Part shown: in pieces, positions 34,748 through 43,482 of the stretch
Numbering within the stretch: the stretch's first letter is position 1
Layout of the letters: each line of letters begins with the position of its first letter
Assembly (NCBI RefSeq): GCF_028369055.1
Contig: NZ_JAQNCZ010000006.1
Coordinates: 1-64,000 of the forward strand
DNA length: 64,000 nucleotides
Reading direction: 5' to 3'
From: Cognatishimia sp. SS12
Lineage (GTDB): Bacteria; Pseudomonadota; Alphaproteobacteria; Rhodobacterales; Rhodobacteraceae
Made by a program: the position numbers and the translations under genes
The notes under the pieces: generated by a model
What the model saw: the letters and a program-made list of their open reading frames with translations, nothing else
What the model was told of the DNA's origin: nothing
Databases searched by the model: none

Positions 34748-36334
34748 ATGCAGCAATTTGATTTCATCGTTGTGGGCGGCGGCTCGTCGGGCTGTGTTTT
34801 GGCCGCGCGCCTCTCGGAAGATCCGGCCAACCGGGTGTTGCTGATCGAAAGCGGGCGGCGCGATGACGCGCGGTTCATCCATATCCCCTCGACGTTTTTC
34901 AAGGTGATCGAAAAGGGCCGCGATATCGTCGCCTATGTCGGTGAGCCCACCCAAGCGCTGAATGATCGCCCCTCGGTGGTGATCCAGGGCCATGTGATCG
35001 GCGGCGGCTCTTCGGTCAACGCCATGGTCTATATCCGGGGCCAGGCCGAAGATTACAACGCCTGGGCGCAGGCCGGAAACAGCGGCTGGTCTTATGCCGA
35101 CGTTTTGCCGGTGTTCCGCGATCTGGAGAACAACCTAGAAATCGCCGGCGATTTTCACGGCAATGACGGGCCGCTGCATGTGGCGCAGGCAGGCTTTCAT
35201 CACCCGCTGTCCCATGGGTTCGTGCGCGCCGCGCAGCAGGTGGGCATCCCCTATAATCCCGATTTCAACGGCGCGGATCAGACCGGCGCGGGCTTTTACC
35301 AGACCACCACCCACAACGGGCGCAGATGGTCGGCGGCGCAGGCCTTTCTGCGCAAGGCCGAGGCGCGCAAGAACCTAACGATCCTGACCGAACGCCGCGT
35401 GGCGCGCATCACCACCGATGGCCCGCGCGCCACCGGGGTCACGCTGGAAGATGGCACAAGCTATGGCGCAGCGCGCGAGGTTGTCCTTTGTGCGGGGGCG
35501 GTGGAAACGCCGCGACTGTTGCAGCTCTCGGGGATTGGCGATGCCGCGCATCTGAAATCACATGGCATCGAGGTGGTGGCCGATCTGCCCGGCGTGGGCG
35601 CGAACTATCAGGACCACATCGAAACCACGGTGCAGGGCGTTGCCAAAGATCCAATTTCGATGTTCCGGCAAGACAAAGGTCTGGCAGCGGCGCGGCACAT
35701 GGCGCAATACCTGCTGTTCAAAACCGGGCTTCTGACCTCAAATGTGGTGGAATCCGGCGGCTTTGTGGATGTGTCAGACGCCGGGCTGCCCGATGTGCAA
35801 TTCCACGTCATTCCCAGTCTCGTGGGCTGGGTGGATCGCGACCCGATCCCAGATCATGGCCTGTCGATCAACCCCTGTTTCCTGCGTCCCAAATCACGCG
35901 GCTCGGTCAAGCTGCGCTCTGCCGATTTCCGCGACCCGGCGCTGTTTGACGCGGGCACATTCGCGGATGCGGCGGATCTTGAGGTGCTGGTGCGCGGGGT
36001 CAAAAAGGGCATCGACATCCTGAACGCCCCGGCGCTGGCCAAGCTGATCGCGCGCCGCGCGCTGCCGGAACCGGGGGTGGAAACCTCGGACGAGGCGCTG
36101 CGTGATTACGTGCGCGACACGGCCAAGACGGTGTTTCACCCCTCAGGCACGGCAAAAATGGGCCCTGAGACCGATAAGATGGCCGTGGTCGATGACAAGC
36201 TGCGCGTCAAAGGGGTGGCGGGGCTGCGCGTTTCGGATGCCTCGGTCATGCCGCTGCTGGTCTCGGGCAATACAAATGCGCCGGTGATGATGATCGCAGA
36301 AAGAGCCGCCCGCTTTATCACGGACGGCTCTTAA
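34748..36334 (+). CDS. GMC family FAD oxidoreductase (choline dehydrogenase-like)
   Basis: This 528-residue flavoenzyme has the ADP-binding motif FIVVGGGSSGCVLAARLSE (residues 5-23), VIGGGSSVNAMVYIRGQAEDYNAWA (GMC signature 1) and GAVETPRLLQLSGIG (GMC signature 2). The catalytic His lies in KTVFHPSGTAKMG, and the partner Asn in VSGNTNAPVMMIAERAA. It oxidises a primary alcohol, possibly of a sugar, polyol or aromatic alcohol; BetA itself is one member, but substrate specificity is not readable. There is no signal peptide. The start has no strong Shine-Dalgarno outside the hairpin. Confidence 0.9.
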   Translation: MQQFDFIVVGGGSSGCVLAARLSEDPANRVLLIESGRRDDARFIHIPSTFFKVIEKGRDIVAYVGEPTQALNDRPSVVIQGHVIGGGSSVNAMVYIRGQAEDYNAWAQAGNSGWSYADVLPVFRDLENNLEIAGDFHGNDGPLHVAQAGFHHPLSHGFVRAAQQVGIPYNPDFNGADQTGAGFYQTTTHNGRRWSAAQAFLRKAEARKNLTILTERRVARITTDGPRATGVTLEDGTSYGAAREVVLCAGAVETPRLLQLSGIGDAAHLKSHGIEVVADLPGVGANYQDHIETTVQGVAKDPISMFRQDKGLAAARHMAQYLLFKTGLLTSNVVESGGFVDVSDAGLPDVQFHVIPSLVGWVDRDPIPDHGLSINPCFLRPKSRGSVKLRSADFRDPALFDAGTFADAADLEVLVRGVKKGIDILNAPALAKLIARRALPEPGVETSDEALRDYVRDTAKTVFHPSGTAKMGPETDKMAVVDDKLRVKGVAGLRVSDASVMPLLVSGNTNAPVMMIAERAARFITDGS

Positions 36335-36392
36335 ATCAGGCTGGCCCCGGTGGCGCGGTCATCGCGCGCCCGCCGGGAAAACCGCTCTCAGC

Positions 36393-37250
36393 TTATGGCC
36401 AGGTTGCTTCGCCTTCAGCCACTTTTGCGCTGAGGCCAAGGGCACCCATGCCGAAATCAGGGTACAGCGCTTGCATCGCCGCAATCAGCTCTTCGGAGCC
36501 TTCGGCCGCCGCAGAGGCGCCTTCGAAACGCGCGATGTAATCACGGGTGAAATATACGCCGGAGTCATCAAGCGCCACATCGCCCACAAAGTGACCTGGA
36601 ATGATACGCTCAGCGTTCAGATCCAGAATGGTTTCCAGCGTGGCGCGCCAGTTGTCGCGCGATTCAACGGTCTGGGAGTCCGCCATCCAGACGTGCTGGT
36701 TGTTAAAGACAGAGATCGAGGCAATCACGGTGTCCTCAGACGGCACATGCACAAAGGTGTGCTTGGGGTCGTGGCCGTCCAGACCAATCACATTCACACG
36801 CTCGCCATCCACCATCAGGTGATCGCCTTCAAGCGGTGCAGGTACAACAGTGCGCGCTGGTGCGTTTTCTTTCAGGCGCGGGCCCCAAACCTGCAACTTG
36901 GCTTCGGCAGAGGCTTTGATGCCTTTGACGGTTTCAGGTGACGCATAAACCGGAGTGTCGGGGAAGGCCGCCAGAATGGTGTCGAGACCAAAATAGAAAT
37001 CGGGGTCTTTGTGGGTGATGTAGATCGCTTTCAGGTCTTTGCCGGTGGCTTTGATCATGTCGACCAGGGTCTGCGCGTCATTGGTTTGGAACTGCGCGTC
37101 CACCAGAATAACCTCGCTTGGGCCTTCGATGATGCTGGAGACCACCGGGAACAGGCTGGCGGTGCCAGGGTTAAAGACGGTGATGTCCAGATCTGCGGCC
37201 AGGGCAGGGGAGGCCAGCATCAGGCCGGCAGCGATTGCAGAGATTTTCAT
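36393..37250 (-). CDS. Secreted metallo-beta-lactamase-fold protein with altered metal motif
   Basis: This 285-residue protein has a signal peptide (MKISAIAAGLMLASPALAA) and the MBL fold outline: ILVDAQF, AIYITHKDPDFYFGLDTIL, VNVIGLDGHDPKHTFVHVP, IIPGHFVGD. The usual HxHxDH motif reads His80-K-Asp82-P-Asp84-Phe85, so two expected histidines are Asp and Phe. This may alter or abolish dinuclear zinc binding. It follows the DsbA-like gene by 27 bases on the same strand; a LysR regulator is divergent. Function is unknown, perhaps a lactonase-like or binding role. Confidence 0.83.
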   Translation of the reverse strand: MKISAIAAGLMLASPALAADLDITVFNPGTASLFPVVSSIIEGPSEVILVDAQFQTNDAQTLVDMIKATGKDLKAIYITHKDPDFYFGLDTILAAFPDTPVYASPETVKGIKASAEAKLQVWGPRLKENAPARTVVPAPLEGDHLMVDGERVNVIGLDGHDPKHTFVHVPSEDTVIASISVFNNQHVWMADSQTVESRDNWRATLETILDLNAERIIPGHFVGDVALDDSGVYFTRDYIARFEGASAAAEGSEELIAAMQALYPDFGMGALGLSAKVAEGEATWP

Positions 37251-37277
37251 AACAGAAATTCCTTTGTTTGGGTTGGG

Positions 37278-37907
37278 TCAGGCGGCCAGTTTCACAATGG
37301 CAGCCGGGTTAGACATGAAATCGGTGGGCGAGATCACCTGCGCCCCCTCTTCGGTGAGTTTCAAAATGGTGGGCACGCCGCCGGCGTGGACCTGGGCCAG
37401 ATAGTCTGCGGCGGTCTCGGCCAGGGCAGCCGCCTCAGCGGCCAGCTCTTTAGTGCCGATGCGCGCGGCGTCCGCCTCAGAGAACCCTTCGGCAATCAGC
37501 GCCGCCACAATGGCGTCGCGATCCGTTGCCGACACGCCGTCAACATAGCGCAGCTTTTGCAGACGCGCCGCGACGGCCAGTTCCACTTTGGGGCCTTTGC
37601 CATGGGCCAGCGCCGCCGCCTGCGCGGTCAGGCCGGATTCCAGCACCTCGGTTTTAGAGCCGAGAATATTGGTCATATAGGCCTCAGAAAATTCCTGCCC
37701 GGACATCTGCCCGATGCGGGCATCCATCCGCGCCGCCTGTACGCCAAAGCCATCAGCCATGCGGTGGGCGTTGTAACCCTGAAACAGATAGCGGTGATAG
37801 GTTTCCACCTCGGCGCCGGAATTGACCAGCGCGTCCAGAACCGGATGCGCGCCATAGCACCAGCCACAATAGGTGTCATAGATGACAATGAATTTCGTAT
37901 TCGGCAT
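37278..37907 (-). CDS. DsbA family thioredoxin-fold protein
   Basis: This is a 209-residue protein with the redox motif CGWC in IVIYDTYCGWCYGAHPVL and the DsbA helical insert. VHAGGVPTILKLTEEGAQVI carries the cis-proline (GVP). No signal peptide is visible, so it is probably cytoplasmic, like FrnE- and HCCA-isomerase-type members rather than periplasmic DsbA. It is the promoter-proximal gene of a two-gene unit with the MBL protein and is divergent from a LysR regulator. Confidence 0.85.
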   Translation of the reverse strand: MPNTKFIVIYDTYCGWCYGAHPVLDALVNSGAEVETYHRYLFQGYNAHRMADGFGVQAARMDARIGQMSGQEFSEAYMTNILGSKTEVLESGLTAQAAALAHGKGPKVELAVAARLQKLRYVDGVSATDRDAIVAALIAEGFSEADAARIGTKELAAEAAALAETAADYLAQVHAGGVPTILKLTEEGAQVISPTDFMSNPAAIVKLAA

Positions 37908-38020
37908 CAGAGCCTCCTGTGCGTTGGGTCATGTGTCTAACGCGATACCTAGCCCCTGAGTTTCGTATAAAAAAGACAAACAATATTGATCCTTCGTTCG
38001 CTTTTGGCTAACGAGGGGCT

Positions 38021-38911
38021 ATGGTCAAACGTCACAACCTCAATCGGCTTGCGCATTTTATTGCCGTGGTGGAAACCGGCTCGATCACCGGCGCGGCCGA
38101 GGCCTTGGCCATCAGCAAGGCCGTGGTCAGCAAACAGCTAAAAACCCTTGAGGAAGAATTGGGCGTCAGCCTTCTGGTGCGCAATTCGCGCCATATGGTG
38201 CCCACCGATGCGGGCCTGGCGTTTTACGAACGCTGCAAATCCATTGTCGCCCAGGCCAATGAGGCCTTTGAGACCATCGCCAGTGGCGCAGAGGTGCCCA
38301 GCGGCAAGCTGCGCATCACCGCGCCGGTGGATCTGGGCATGACCCAGATCACGCCGCTGGTGGCCGACTTTGCCAAAAGCTACCCGGCGGTCGAGCTGGA
38401 TCTCTACCTCAGCGATGACAGGCTGGACCCGGTCTCACACCGCTTTGACATCGCCTTTCGCGTCGGCTGGCTGGAGGATTCCAGCAATGTGGCGCGCAAG
38501 ATGTTTGACTTTGCCGAAACCATCGTCGCCGCCCCCGCCTTGGCGCAGAAGCTGAACGTGACCCACCCCAGGGATCTGGCCAAAGTGGCCTTTGTCGCCA
38601 ACCGCGCGCTGGCCGATCCGTACCGCTGGCAGTTCACCGGCCCGGAGGGGCGCTGCAGCGTGACCCTGCGCAGCGGGCTGATCATGAACGTTGGCCCGGC
38701 GCTGCGCAGCGCGGTAGAGCAGGGCGCCGGGGTGGCGATCCTGCCGGATTATCTGGTGCAGGAGGGGCTGGACAGCGGCACACTGGTGCGGCTGCTGCCC
38801 GATTGGACCCTGCGCGCGGGCGGTGTCTATGCGGTGTTTCCGCCGGTCAAATTCCGCCAGCGCGCGGTCGAGCTTTTCCTGCAGGCGGCGCTGAAACACT
38901 TCAAATCCTAG
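38021..38911 (+). CDS. LysR family transcriptional regulator
   Basis: This is a 296-residue regulator with N-terminal HTH AHFIAVVETGSITGAAEALAISKAVVSKQLKTLEEELG. The effector domain begins at GKLRITAPVDLGMTQITPLVADF, with LYLSDDRLDPVSHRFDIAFRVG typical of the CrgA/DmlR subgroup. It is divergent from the DsbA-MBL pair across 113 bp and is the likely regulator of it. Ligand unknown. Confidence 0.9.
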   Translation: MVKRHNLNRLAHFIAVVETGSITGAAEALAISKAVVSKQLKTLEEELGVSLLVRNSRHMVPTDAGLAFYERCKSIVAQANEAFETIASGAEVPSGKLRITAPVDLGMTQITPLVADFAKSYPAVELDLYLSDDRLDPVSHRFDIAFRVGWLEDSSNVARKMFDFAETIVAAPALAQKLNVTHPRDLAKVAFVANRALADPYRWQFTGPEGRCSVTLRSGLIMNVGPALRSAVEQGAGVAILPDYLVQEGLDSGTLVRLLPDWTLRAGGVYAVFPPVKFRQRAVELFLQAALKHFKS

Positions 38912-39082
38912 GCGATGGCACCGCTGCGGCGGCAATGTTCTGCTACAGACAAGCATTAGTTCCCGCTCGAGCAAGACGGCGCGCGCGCAGCTTGGCATTG
39001 TGATCGTCAACCCGGTTTTCGCCACGGCAGCGCGGCGCGCAGACGGCTGCGCAGCCCGCCCGTGCACCCCAATGAGAGCGCC

Positions 39083-39478
39083 ATGCCACAGACACCCTAT
39101 GAAATGATCAAGGCCCATTACGATGCTTCGGCGCGCGGTGATCTTGCGGCCATGCTCGCGCCGCTCGGCCCGCAGACCCGCTGGACCGAAATGGCCGGCT
39201 TTCCCTGCGCTGGCACCTATATCGGCCCCGAGGCGGTGGTGGCCGGGGTGTTTGAGGTGCTGGGCCGCGATTGGGAGGGGTTTGGCTTTACGCTTGAGCG
39301 TCTGATTGATGGTGGCGAGACGATTGTTGGCGTCGGCACCTATGCAGGCACCTACCGGCAAACCGGCAAACACATGTCCGCCCGCGTGACCCATGTCTGG
39401 GATCTCAAGGACGGGACCGTCGTCAACTTCGAACAATTCACCGACACGCTTTTGGTCAACCAAGCCATGAGGGCGTGA
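39083..39478 (+). CDS. SnoaL-like / nuclear transport factor 2 family protein
   Basis: This 131-residue protein of the cone-shaped alpha+beta barrel type starts PYEMIKAHYDASARGDLAAMLAPL. It has WTEMAGFPCAGTYIGPEAVVAGVF and VTHVWDLKDGTVVNFEQFTDTLLV, all standard for SnoaL-like proteins. I use the ATG at 39083; a GTG 21 bases upstream is possible. It precedes a LivK-type gene by 52 bases with an intervening hairpin, so it may be the first gene of that operon. The family includes isomerases, hydrolases and binding proteins. Confidence 0.75.
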   Translation: MPQTPYEMIKAHYDASARGDLAAMLAPLGPQTRWTEMAGFPCAGTYIGPEAVVAGVFEVLGRDWEGFGFTLERLIDGGETIVGVGTYAGTYRQTGKHMSARVTHVWDLKDGTVVNFEQFTDTLLVNQAMRA

Positions 39479-39482
39479 TCAG

Positions 39483-39503
39483 CGCGCGCCCATCGGGCGC
39501 GCG
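39483..39503. other. Perfect hairpin between SnoaL-like and LivK-like genes
   Basis: CGCGCGCCC, loop ATC, GGGCGCGCG: a perfect 9-bp stem immediately after the SnoaL-like stop codon, 28 bases before the livK-like ATG. No T run follows, so it is an attenuator, processing site or mRNA stabiliser rather than a clear terminator. Confidence 0.6.
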
Positions 39504-39530
39504 ATCCGCATAGTCTTAGGAGGAGATAAT

Positions 39531-40787
39531 ATGCAATCGAAAGTAATTCTGGCCGGGGCCTTTGTCGCTGGCAGCCTGGCCTTCAGTTCGCAAGCCATGG
39601 CCGCAGATCTGCAATGCGGCGTGTCAAACGGGCAGGCCGCAAGCGGCGAGCCGATTGTTCTGGGCGCGATTGTGGGCCGCACGGGTCCTGATGATTTTGG
39701 CACCTCGGCGCGCGCCGCCGAAGCCTATTTTGACTGCGTCAACGAAAACGGCGGCATCCATGGCCGCCCGGTCAAATACATCGTTGGCGATGACCAATGG
39801 AACCCCGAGATTGCCGCGCAGCTGGCCGCCAAGATCGTCAAGGACGAAGGCGCATTGGCCATGGTGGGCAACTCCAGCTTTATGGAATGCGCCGCCAACG
39901 CGCGGCTGTATTCTGAAAACAATATCATGGCTGTGTCTGGCGTCGGCGTGCCGCGCGAATGCTTTGCCGCCTCCAATATCGCGGCCACCAATGCCGGGCC
40001 GCGCATTTCCACCACAGCGGCTGCGGAATTCGCCGGCGAAGTGCTCGGTGCAAAATCCGTGGTCTGCATTGGCCCCAATATCCCCAATGTCGGCGCATGG
40101 GCCTGTGATGGCGTCACCCAATGGAGCGAAGCCAACGGCCTGAAAGCCAATACCATCCTGATTGACCCGGCCTCGCTGGATGCCACATCGCTGGTGCTGC
40201 AAGCCATCAGCACAGGCGCGGATTCCATCGTGCTCTCGCTGCCCAAAGGCATCATGCTGCCGGTGCTGACCGCTGCCGAAGAACAGGGCTTTGATCAGTC
40301 CCATAACTGGCTGTCGGCTGCATCTGGCTATGATCTCAGCGTGCCGGTCACGCTTGGGTCCAACTGGGACGGGCGCTTTTATGTGAATATGGAGTTCAAC
40401 CCGCTGCAATCGGATGCGCCTGACAACCAGAACTGGCTGGCGGTCATGGACAGCTACGCCGATGACAGCACCCCGCGCGACACCTTTGCGCAAGCTGGCT
40501 ATCTGGCGGCGCGTGTGGTCACGGACACATTGCTGGCGCTGGACCCAAGCGCAATGAACCGCGACGCGGTGACAGCGGCGCTGAGCGAAGTCAACAGCTT
40601 TGAAAGCGATATCTTCTGCGCCACCTGGTACATTGGCAAGGACCAGCCGCGTCAGAACGCCAACCACACCACCCGCATGGCGGTTGTGCAGGGCGATGTC
40701 TGGGAAACCGTCGGCGATTGCCGCCCCAGCGCAGACCCTGAGCTGGCGGATATCCACGCCTACGAAGCCTCAGCTGGTATCAACTAA
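39531..40787 (+). CDS. ABC transporter substrate-binding protein (LivK-like)
   Basis: This is a 418-residue periplasmic protein with signal peptide MQSKVILAGAFVAGSLAFSSQAMA. The mature part EPIVLGAIVGRTGPDDFGTSARAAEAYFDCVNENGGIHGRPVKYIV is the standard type I binding fold. Several cysteines in the mature chain (at the mature N-terminus and in DCV, ECAANAR, RECFA, VCIG, DIFCATWYIG, GDCRPS) suggest disulfides, which are uncommon in classical LivK. A strong AGGAGGAG precedes the ATG. It heads a livKHMGF operon. Its ligand is unknown and need not be an amino acid. Confidence 0.88.
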   Translation: MQSKVILAGAFVAGSLAFSSQAMAADLQCGVSNGQAASGEPIVLGAIVGRTGPDDFGTSARAAEAYFDCVNENGGIHGRPVKYIVGDDQWNPEIAAQLAAKIVKDEGALAMVGNSSFMECAANARLYSENNIMAVSGVGVPRECFAASNIAATNAGPRISTTAAAEFAGEVLGAKSVVCIGPNIPNVGAWACDGVTQWSEANGLKANTILIDPASLDATSLVLQAISTGADSIVLSLPKGIMLPVLTAAEEQGFDQSHNWLSAASGYDLSVPVTLGSNWDGRFYVNMEFNPLQSDAPDNQNWLAVMDSYADDSTPRDTFAQAGYLAARVVTDTLLALDPSAMNRDAVTAALSEVNSFESDIFCATWYIGKDQPRQNANHTTRMAVVQGDVWETVGDCRPSADPELADIHAYEASAGIN

Positions 40788-40802
40788 GACTGCACCTCCC
40801 CA

Positions 40803-40830
40803 GGGGTGGCGCGCCTCGGCGGGCCGCCCC
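40803..40830. other. Intercistronic hairpin between LivK-like and LivH-like genes
   Basis: GGGGTGGCGCG (40803-40813) faces CGGGCCGCCCC (40820-40830) across a 6-base loop; ten of eleven positions pair, including one G-T. It lies between the binding-protein stop and the permease start, the same arrangement as in the other Liv and TRAP operons here. Confidence 0.55.
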
Positions 40831-40853
40831 AAATAGCGAGACAGGAGACTGCC

Positions 40854-41723
40854 GTGAACTGGCTTCCATTTATCGTGTCCGGCCTCGGAATTGGTGCTGT
40901 CTATGCACTTTCCGGCGTGGGGCTGGTTTTACTTTACCGCACCTCTGGCGTGTTGAATTTCGCCTTTGGGGCCATTGGGGCCTTTGGCGCATTTGTGACC
41001 TTTGAATGTCTGGCGCTGAACGTGCCGCTGGTTCTGGCCGCGCTGGCGGGCATTGGGGCCTCGGTGCTGCTGTCCTGCGCCTATGGGCGCGTGATCGCGC
41101 CGATGCTGGCCTATCGAGAAACGGTGATCCGCTCGGTCGGTACCTTGGGCTTTGCCCTGATCGTGCTGGGCGTCATGGGGCTGATCTGGGGGGAAATCCC
41201 GCGCCGCATCCAATATCCGACCGACCGTATGGCCATCTCGCTCTTTGGGGCGCGCCTGACCTATACGCGCCTCATTGCCCTGGCCGTCGCGGGCGGCACC
41301 ATCATCGGGCTGAGCCTCTTGATCAGCCGCACCCGGCTGGGTCTGAACATGCGCGCGCTGTCAGATGACCGCGACCAAAGCGCCATTCTCGGCGTGCCGG
41401 TCCTGCGGGTAGAATTTCTGGCCTGGATGATTGCCGGAGTCTTCGCCGGTGTCACCGGCCTGTTGCTGGCCAATCTGATTGGCCTGAAGGCAGCGCAGCT
41501 GACCTTTCTGGTGGTGCCCGCGATTGCGGCGGCGCTGCTGGGCGGCATGCAATCGCTGCTCTGGACCGGGATCGCCGGGTTGGCCATCGGCATCACCGAA
41601 GCCATGCTGATCGTCTTTCCCGCCATCGCGCCGTTTCGCACGGTCAGCCCCTTTGCCATTGCGCTGCTGGCCATCCTTGTCACCGCGGCGCTTGCCTCTT
41701 TGCCTAGAAAGTCCGGATCATGA
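40854..41723 (+). CDS. ABC transporter permease (LivH-like)
   Basis: This 289-residue permease starts with GTG (40854), preceded by AGGAG; it opens VNWLPFIVSGLGIGAVYALSGVGLVLLYRTSGVLNFAFGAIGAFG, the LivH signature region. RTRLGLNMRALSDDRDQSAILGVPV is the cytoplasmic EAA-like loop. Multiple membrane helices follow. An in-frame GTG at 40806 lies within the hairpin and is disfavoured. The stop overlaps livM by four bases. Confidence 0.9.
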   Translation: MNWLPFIVSGLGIGAVYALSGVGLVLLYRTSGVLNFAFGAIGAFGAFVTFECLALNVPLVLAALAGIGASVLLSCAYGRVIAPMLAYRETVIRSVGTLGFALIVLGVMGLIWGEIPRRIQYPTDRMAISLFGARLTYTRLIALAVAGGTIIGLSLLISRTRLGLNMRALSDDRDQSAILGVPVLRVEFLAWMIAGVFAGVTGLLLANLIGLKAAQLTFLVVPAIAAALLGGMQSLLWTGIAGLAIGITEAMLIVFPAIAPFRTVSPFAIALLAILVTAALASLPRKSGS

Positions 41724-42772
41724 CCCCACCCAAAATTTCGGATGCGCTGATCATCCTGCCGGGCCGCTATCGCACGCTCTGGGAAATTCCTGTGGTGATG
41801 CTGATCCTCACGCTGATCGCCGCCTTCACTGCCAATGCCTATTGGATTTCAACCCTAACCTCGGCGCTGGCCATTGCCCTCGCGGCACGCGGTATCGGCG
41901 TGCTGTATGGGCTGCTGGGGCTGGTGTCGCTCTGCCAGTTTGCGCTGATCGGCGTCGGCGGCTGGACGATGCTGCGGCTGGGCCATGGCACCGGGTTGCC
42001 GTTTGAGTTGAACGTGCTGCTCGCCGGCGTGGTCGCCGCGGCGGTCGGTGTGGTCTGGGGCGCGCCTGCGCTGAAACTCAAAGGGCTTTATCTGGCGCTG
42101 GTCACGCTGATGCTGGCCGGAGCCTATCAAGTTGTCATCTCGGCCACCGGCTTTCCCGATGGCGGGCAGGGCTGGCTGGGGCGCGCCGATGCGATCCAGC
42201 GCCTGATGCTAGAGCGCCCCGTCGTGGCGCAGAACAGCACCCGCTATCTGATCTATTGCGCCGCCTGGGCCACACTGGGCTTTATGGCCGCAGAATGGCT
42301 GCGCCTGGCCAAACCGGGGCGCGCCTGGGCCATGATCCGCAAGGATGACCGCGCCGCGATGAGCGCTGGGGTCAACCTTCTCGTCTATAAGATCATCGCC
42401 TTTGCCTTTGCTGGGTTTCTGGCCGGGGTCGGGGGCGCGCTGCTGGCAGGCAGCGTCGGGCAGCTGGATGGGCGCGCCTTTGCCGCCTCTGAATCGCTGT
42501 CGCTCTTTGCGCTCAGCGTCGTGGCCGGGGTTTACAATTGGTATGGCGCGCTGATCGCCGGGCTGCTGCTGCGCGCCGTGCCCAGCCTGCTGACCGATTT
42601 TGAAATCAACGGCTATGCCGCCATCGTCTTTTACGGCACCGCGCTTTTGCATGCGATCATCACCGCGCCGCGCGGCATTGCCGGGCAGATCTCCGGGCTG
42701 ATCACACGCATAAAAGCGCTGTTGGGCCGCAAAACCCCGCCAAGGCAGGCGACGCGGCAGGAGGACAGCTGA
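41720..42772 (+). CDS. ABC transporter permease (LivM-like)
   Basis: This is a 350-residue permease with about ten hydrophobic helices. GLLGLVSLCQFALIGVGGW and KGLYLALVTLMLAGAYQVV are LivM-typical. AWAMIRKDDRAAMSAGVNLLVYKIIAFAFAGFLAGVGGALL is the conserved cytoplasmic loop plus helix. It ends in a basic hydrophilic tail. It overlaps livH and shares one base with livG. Confidence 0.9.
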   Translation: MTPPKISDALIILPGRYRTLWEIPVVMLILTLIAAFTANAYWISTLTSALAIALAARGIGVLYGLLGLVSLCQFALIGVGGWTMLRLGHGTGLPFELNVLLAGVVAAAVGVVWGAPALKLKGLYLALVTLMLAGAYQVVISATGFPDGGQGWLGRADAIQRLMLERPVVAQNSTRYLIYCAAWATLGFMAAEWLRLAKPGRAWAMIRKDDRAAMSAGVNLLVYKIIAFAFAGFLAGVGGALLAGSVGQLDGRAFAASESLSLFALSVVAGVYNWYGALIAGLLLRAVPSLLTDFEINGYAAIVFYGTALLHAIITAPRGIAGQISGLITRIKALLGRKTPPRQATRQEDS

Positions 42773-43482
42773 TGATCCGAATAGAAAACCTGACGGTGCA
42801 ATTTGGCGCGGTCAAACCGCTGGACGATCTCAACGTCGAACTGGATGCCAAGATCTGCGGGCTGATCGGCCCCAATGGTGCGGGTAAGACCACGCTGCTG
42901 AATGTGCTCTCGGGCTTTATCACCCCCAAGGCGGGGCGGGTGGATGTGGATGGCACCGACCTGCTGTCGCTCAGCCCGGTGCGGCGGGTCGATCTGGGGC
43001 TGCGCCGCAGTTTTCAGACCGAACAGGTGGTCGAGGACCTGAGTGTCTATGACAATGTGCTGGCGCTGCTCGATCATCTTGGCGTCGCCCGCGCCGAGGC
43101 CCGGCGGCAGGTCTCCAAAGCGCTGCATTTCGTCGGGCTGGACCGCGAGGCGCACCGCATGGGTGCCGAGCTGAACCTCTATCAGCGCCGCATGCTGGAA
43201 ATCGCGCGCGGCCTTGTCGGCGCGCCGCGCCTTTTGCTGTTTGACGAGCCGGGGGCGGGCATGACCGAATCCGAAGGGGAAACCCTGCGCGAAACGCTTT
43301 TGGCGATCCCCGATGAATTTGGCCCGCAGATCCTTCTGATCGACCACGACGTCGAATTGATCCTAGCGACGTGTTCCAAAACGCTGGTGCTGGATTTTGG
43401 CCAATTCCTGACCTATGGCCCCACCGCTGACGTGCTGGCCGAAGACATCGTGAAACGCGCCTATCTGGGAGTGGACGTATGA
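42772..43482 (+). CDS. ABC transporter ATPase (LivG-like)
   Basis: This 236-residue ATPase has Walker A GPNGAGKTT and LRRSFQTEQVVEDLSVYDNVL as the LivG-typical post-Q-loop segment. The signature-equivalent region is LNLYQRRMLEIARGLVGAPRLLLFDEPGAGM, where LSGGQ is replaced by LNLYQ, and Walker B is LLLFDEP. The H-loop His is in LLIDHDVELIL. It is slightly short for LivG, consistent with lack of the C-terminal extension. It overlaps livF by four bases. Confidence 0.9.
   Translation: MIRIENLTVQFGAVKPLDDLNVELDAKICGLIGPNGAGKTTLLNVLSGFITPKAGRVDVDGTDLLSLSPVRRVDLGLRRSFQTEQVVEDLSVYDNVLALLDHLGVARAEARRQVSKALHFVGLDREAHRMGAELNLYQRRMLEIARGLVGAPRLLLFDEPGAGMTESEGETLRETLLAIPDEFGPQILLIDHDVELILATCSKTLVLDFGQFLTYGPTADVLAEDIVKRAYLGVDV

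Noticed and set aside
39624-40757. 377-codon minus-strand frame opposite the second livK-like gene
   Set aside because: Antisense shadow; no homology features.
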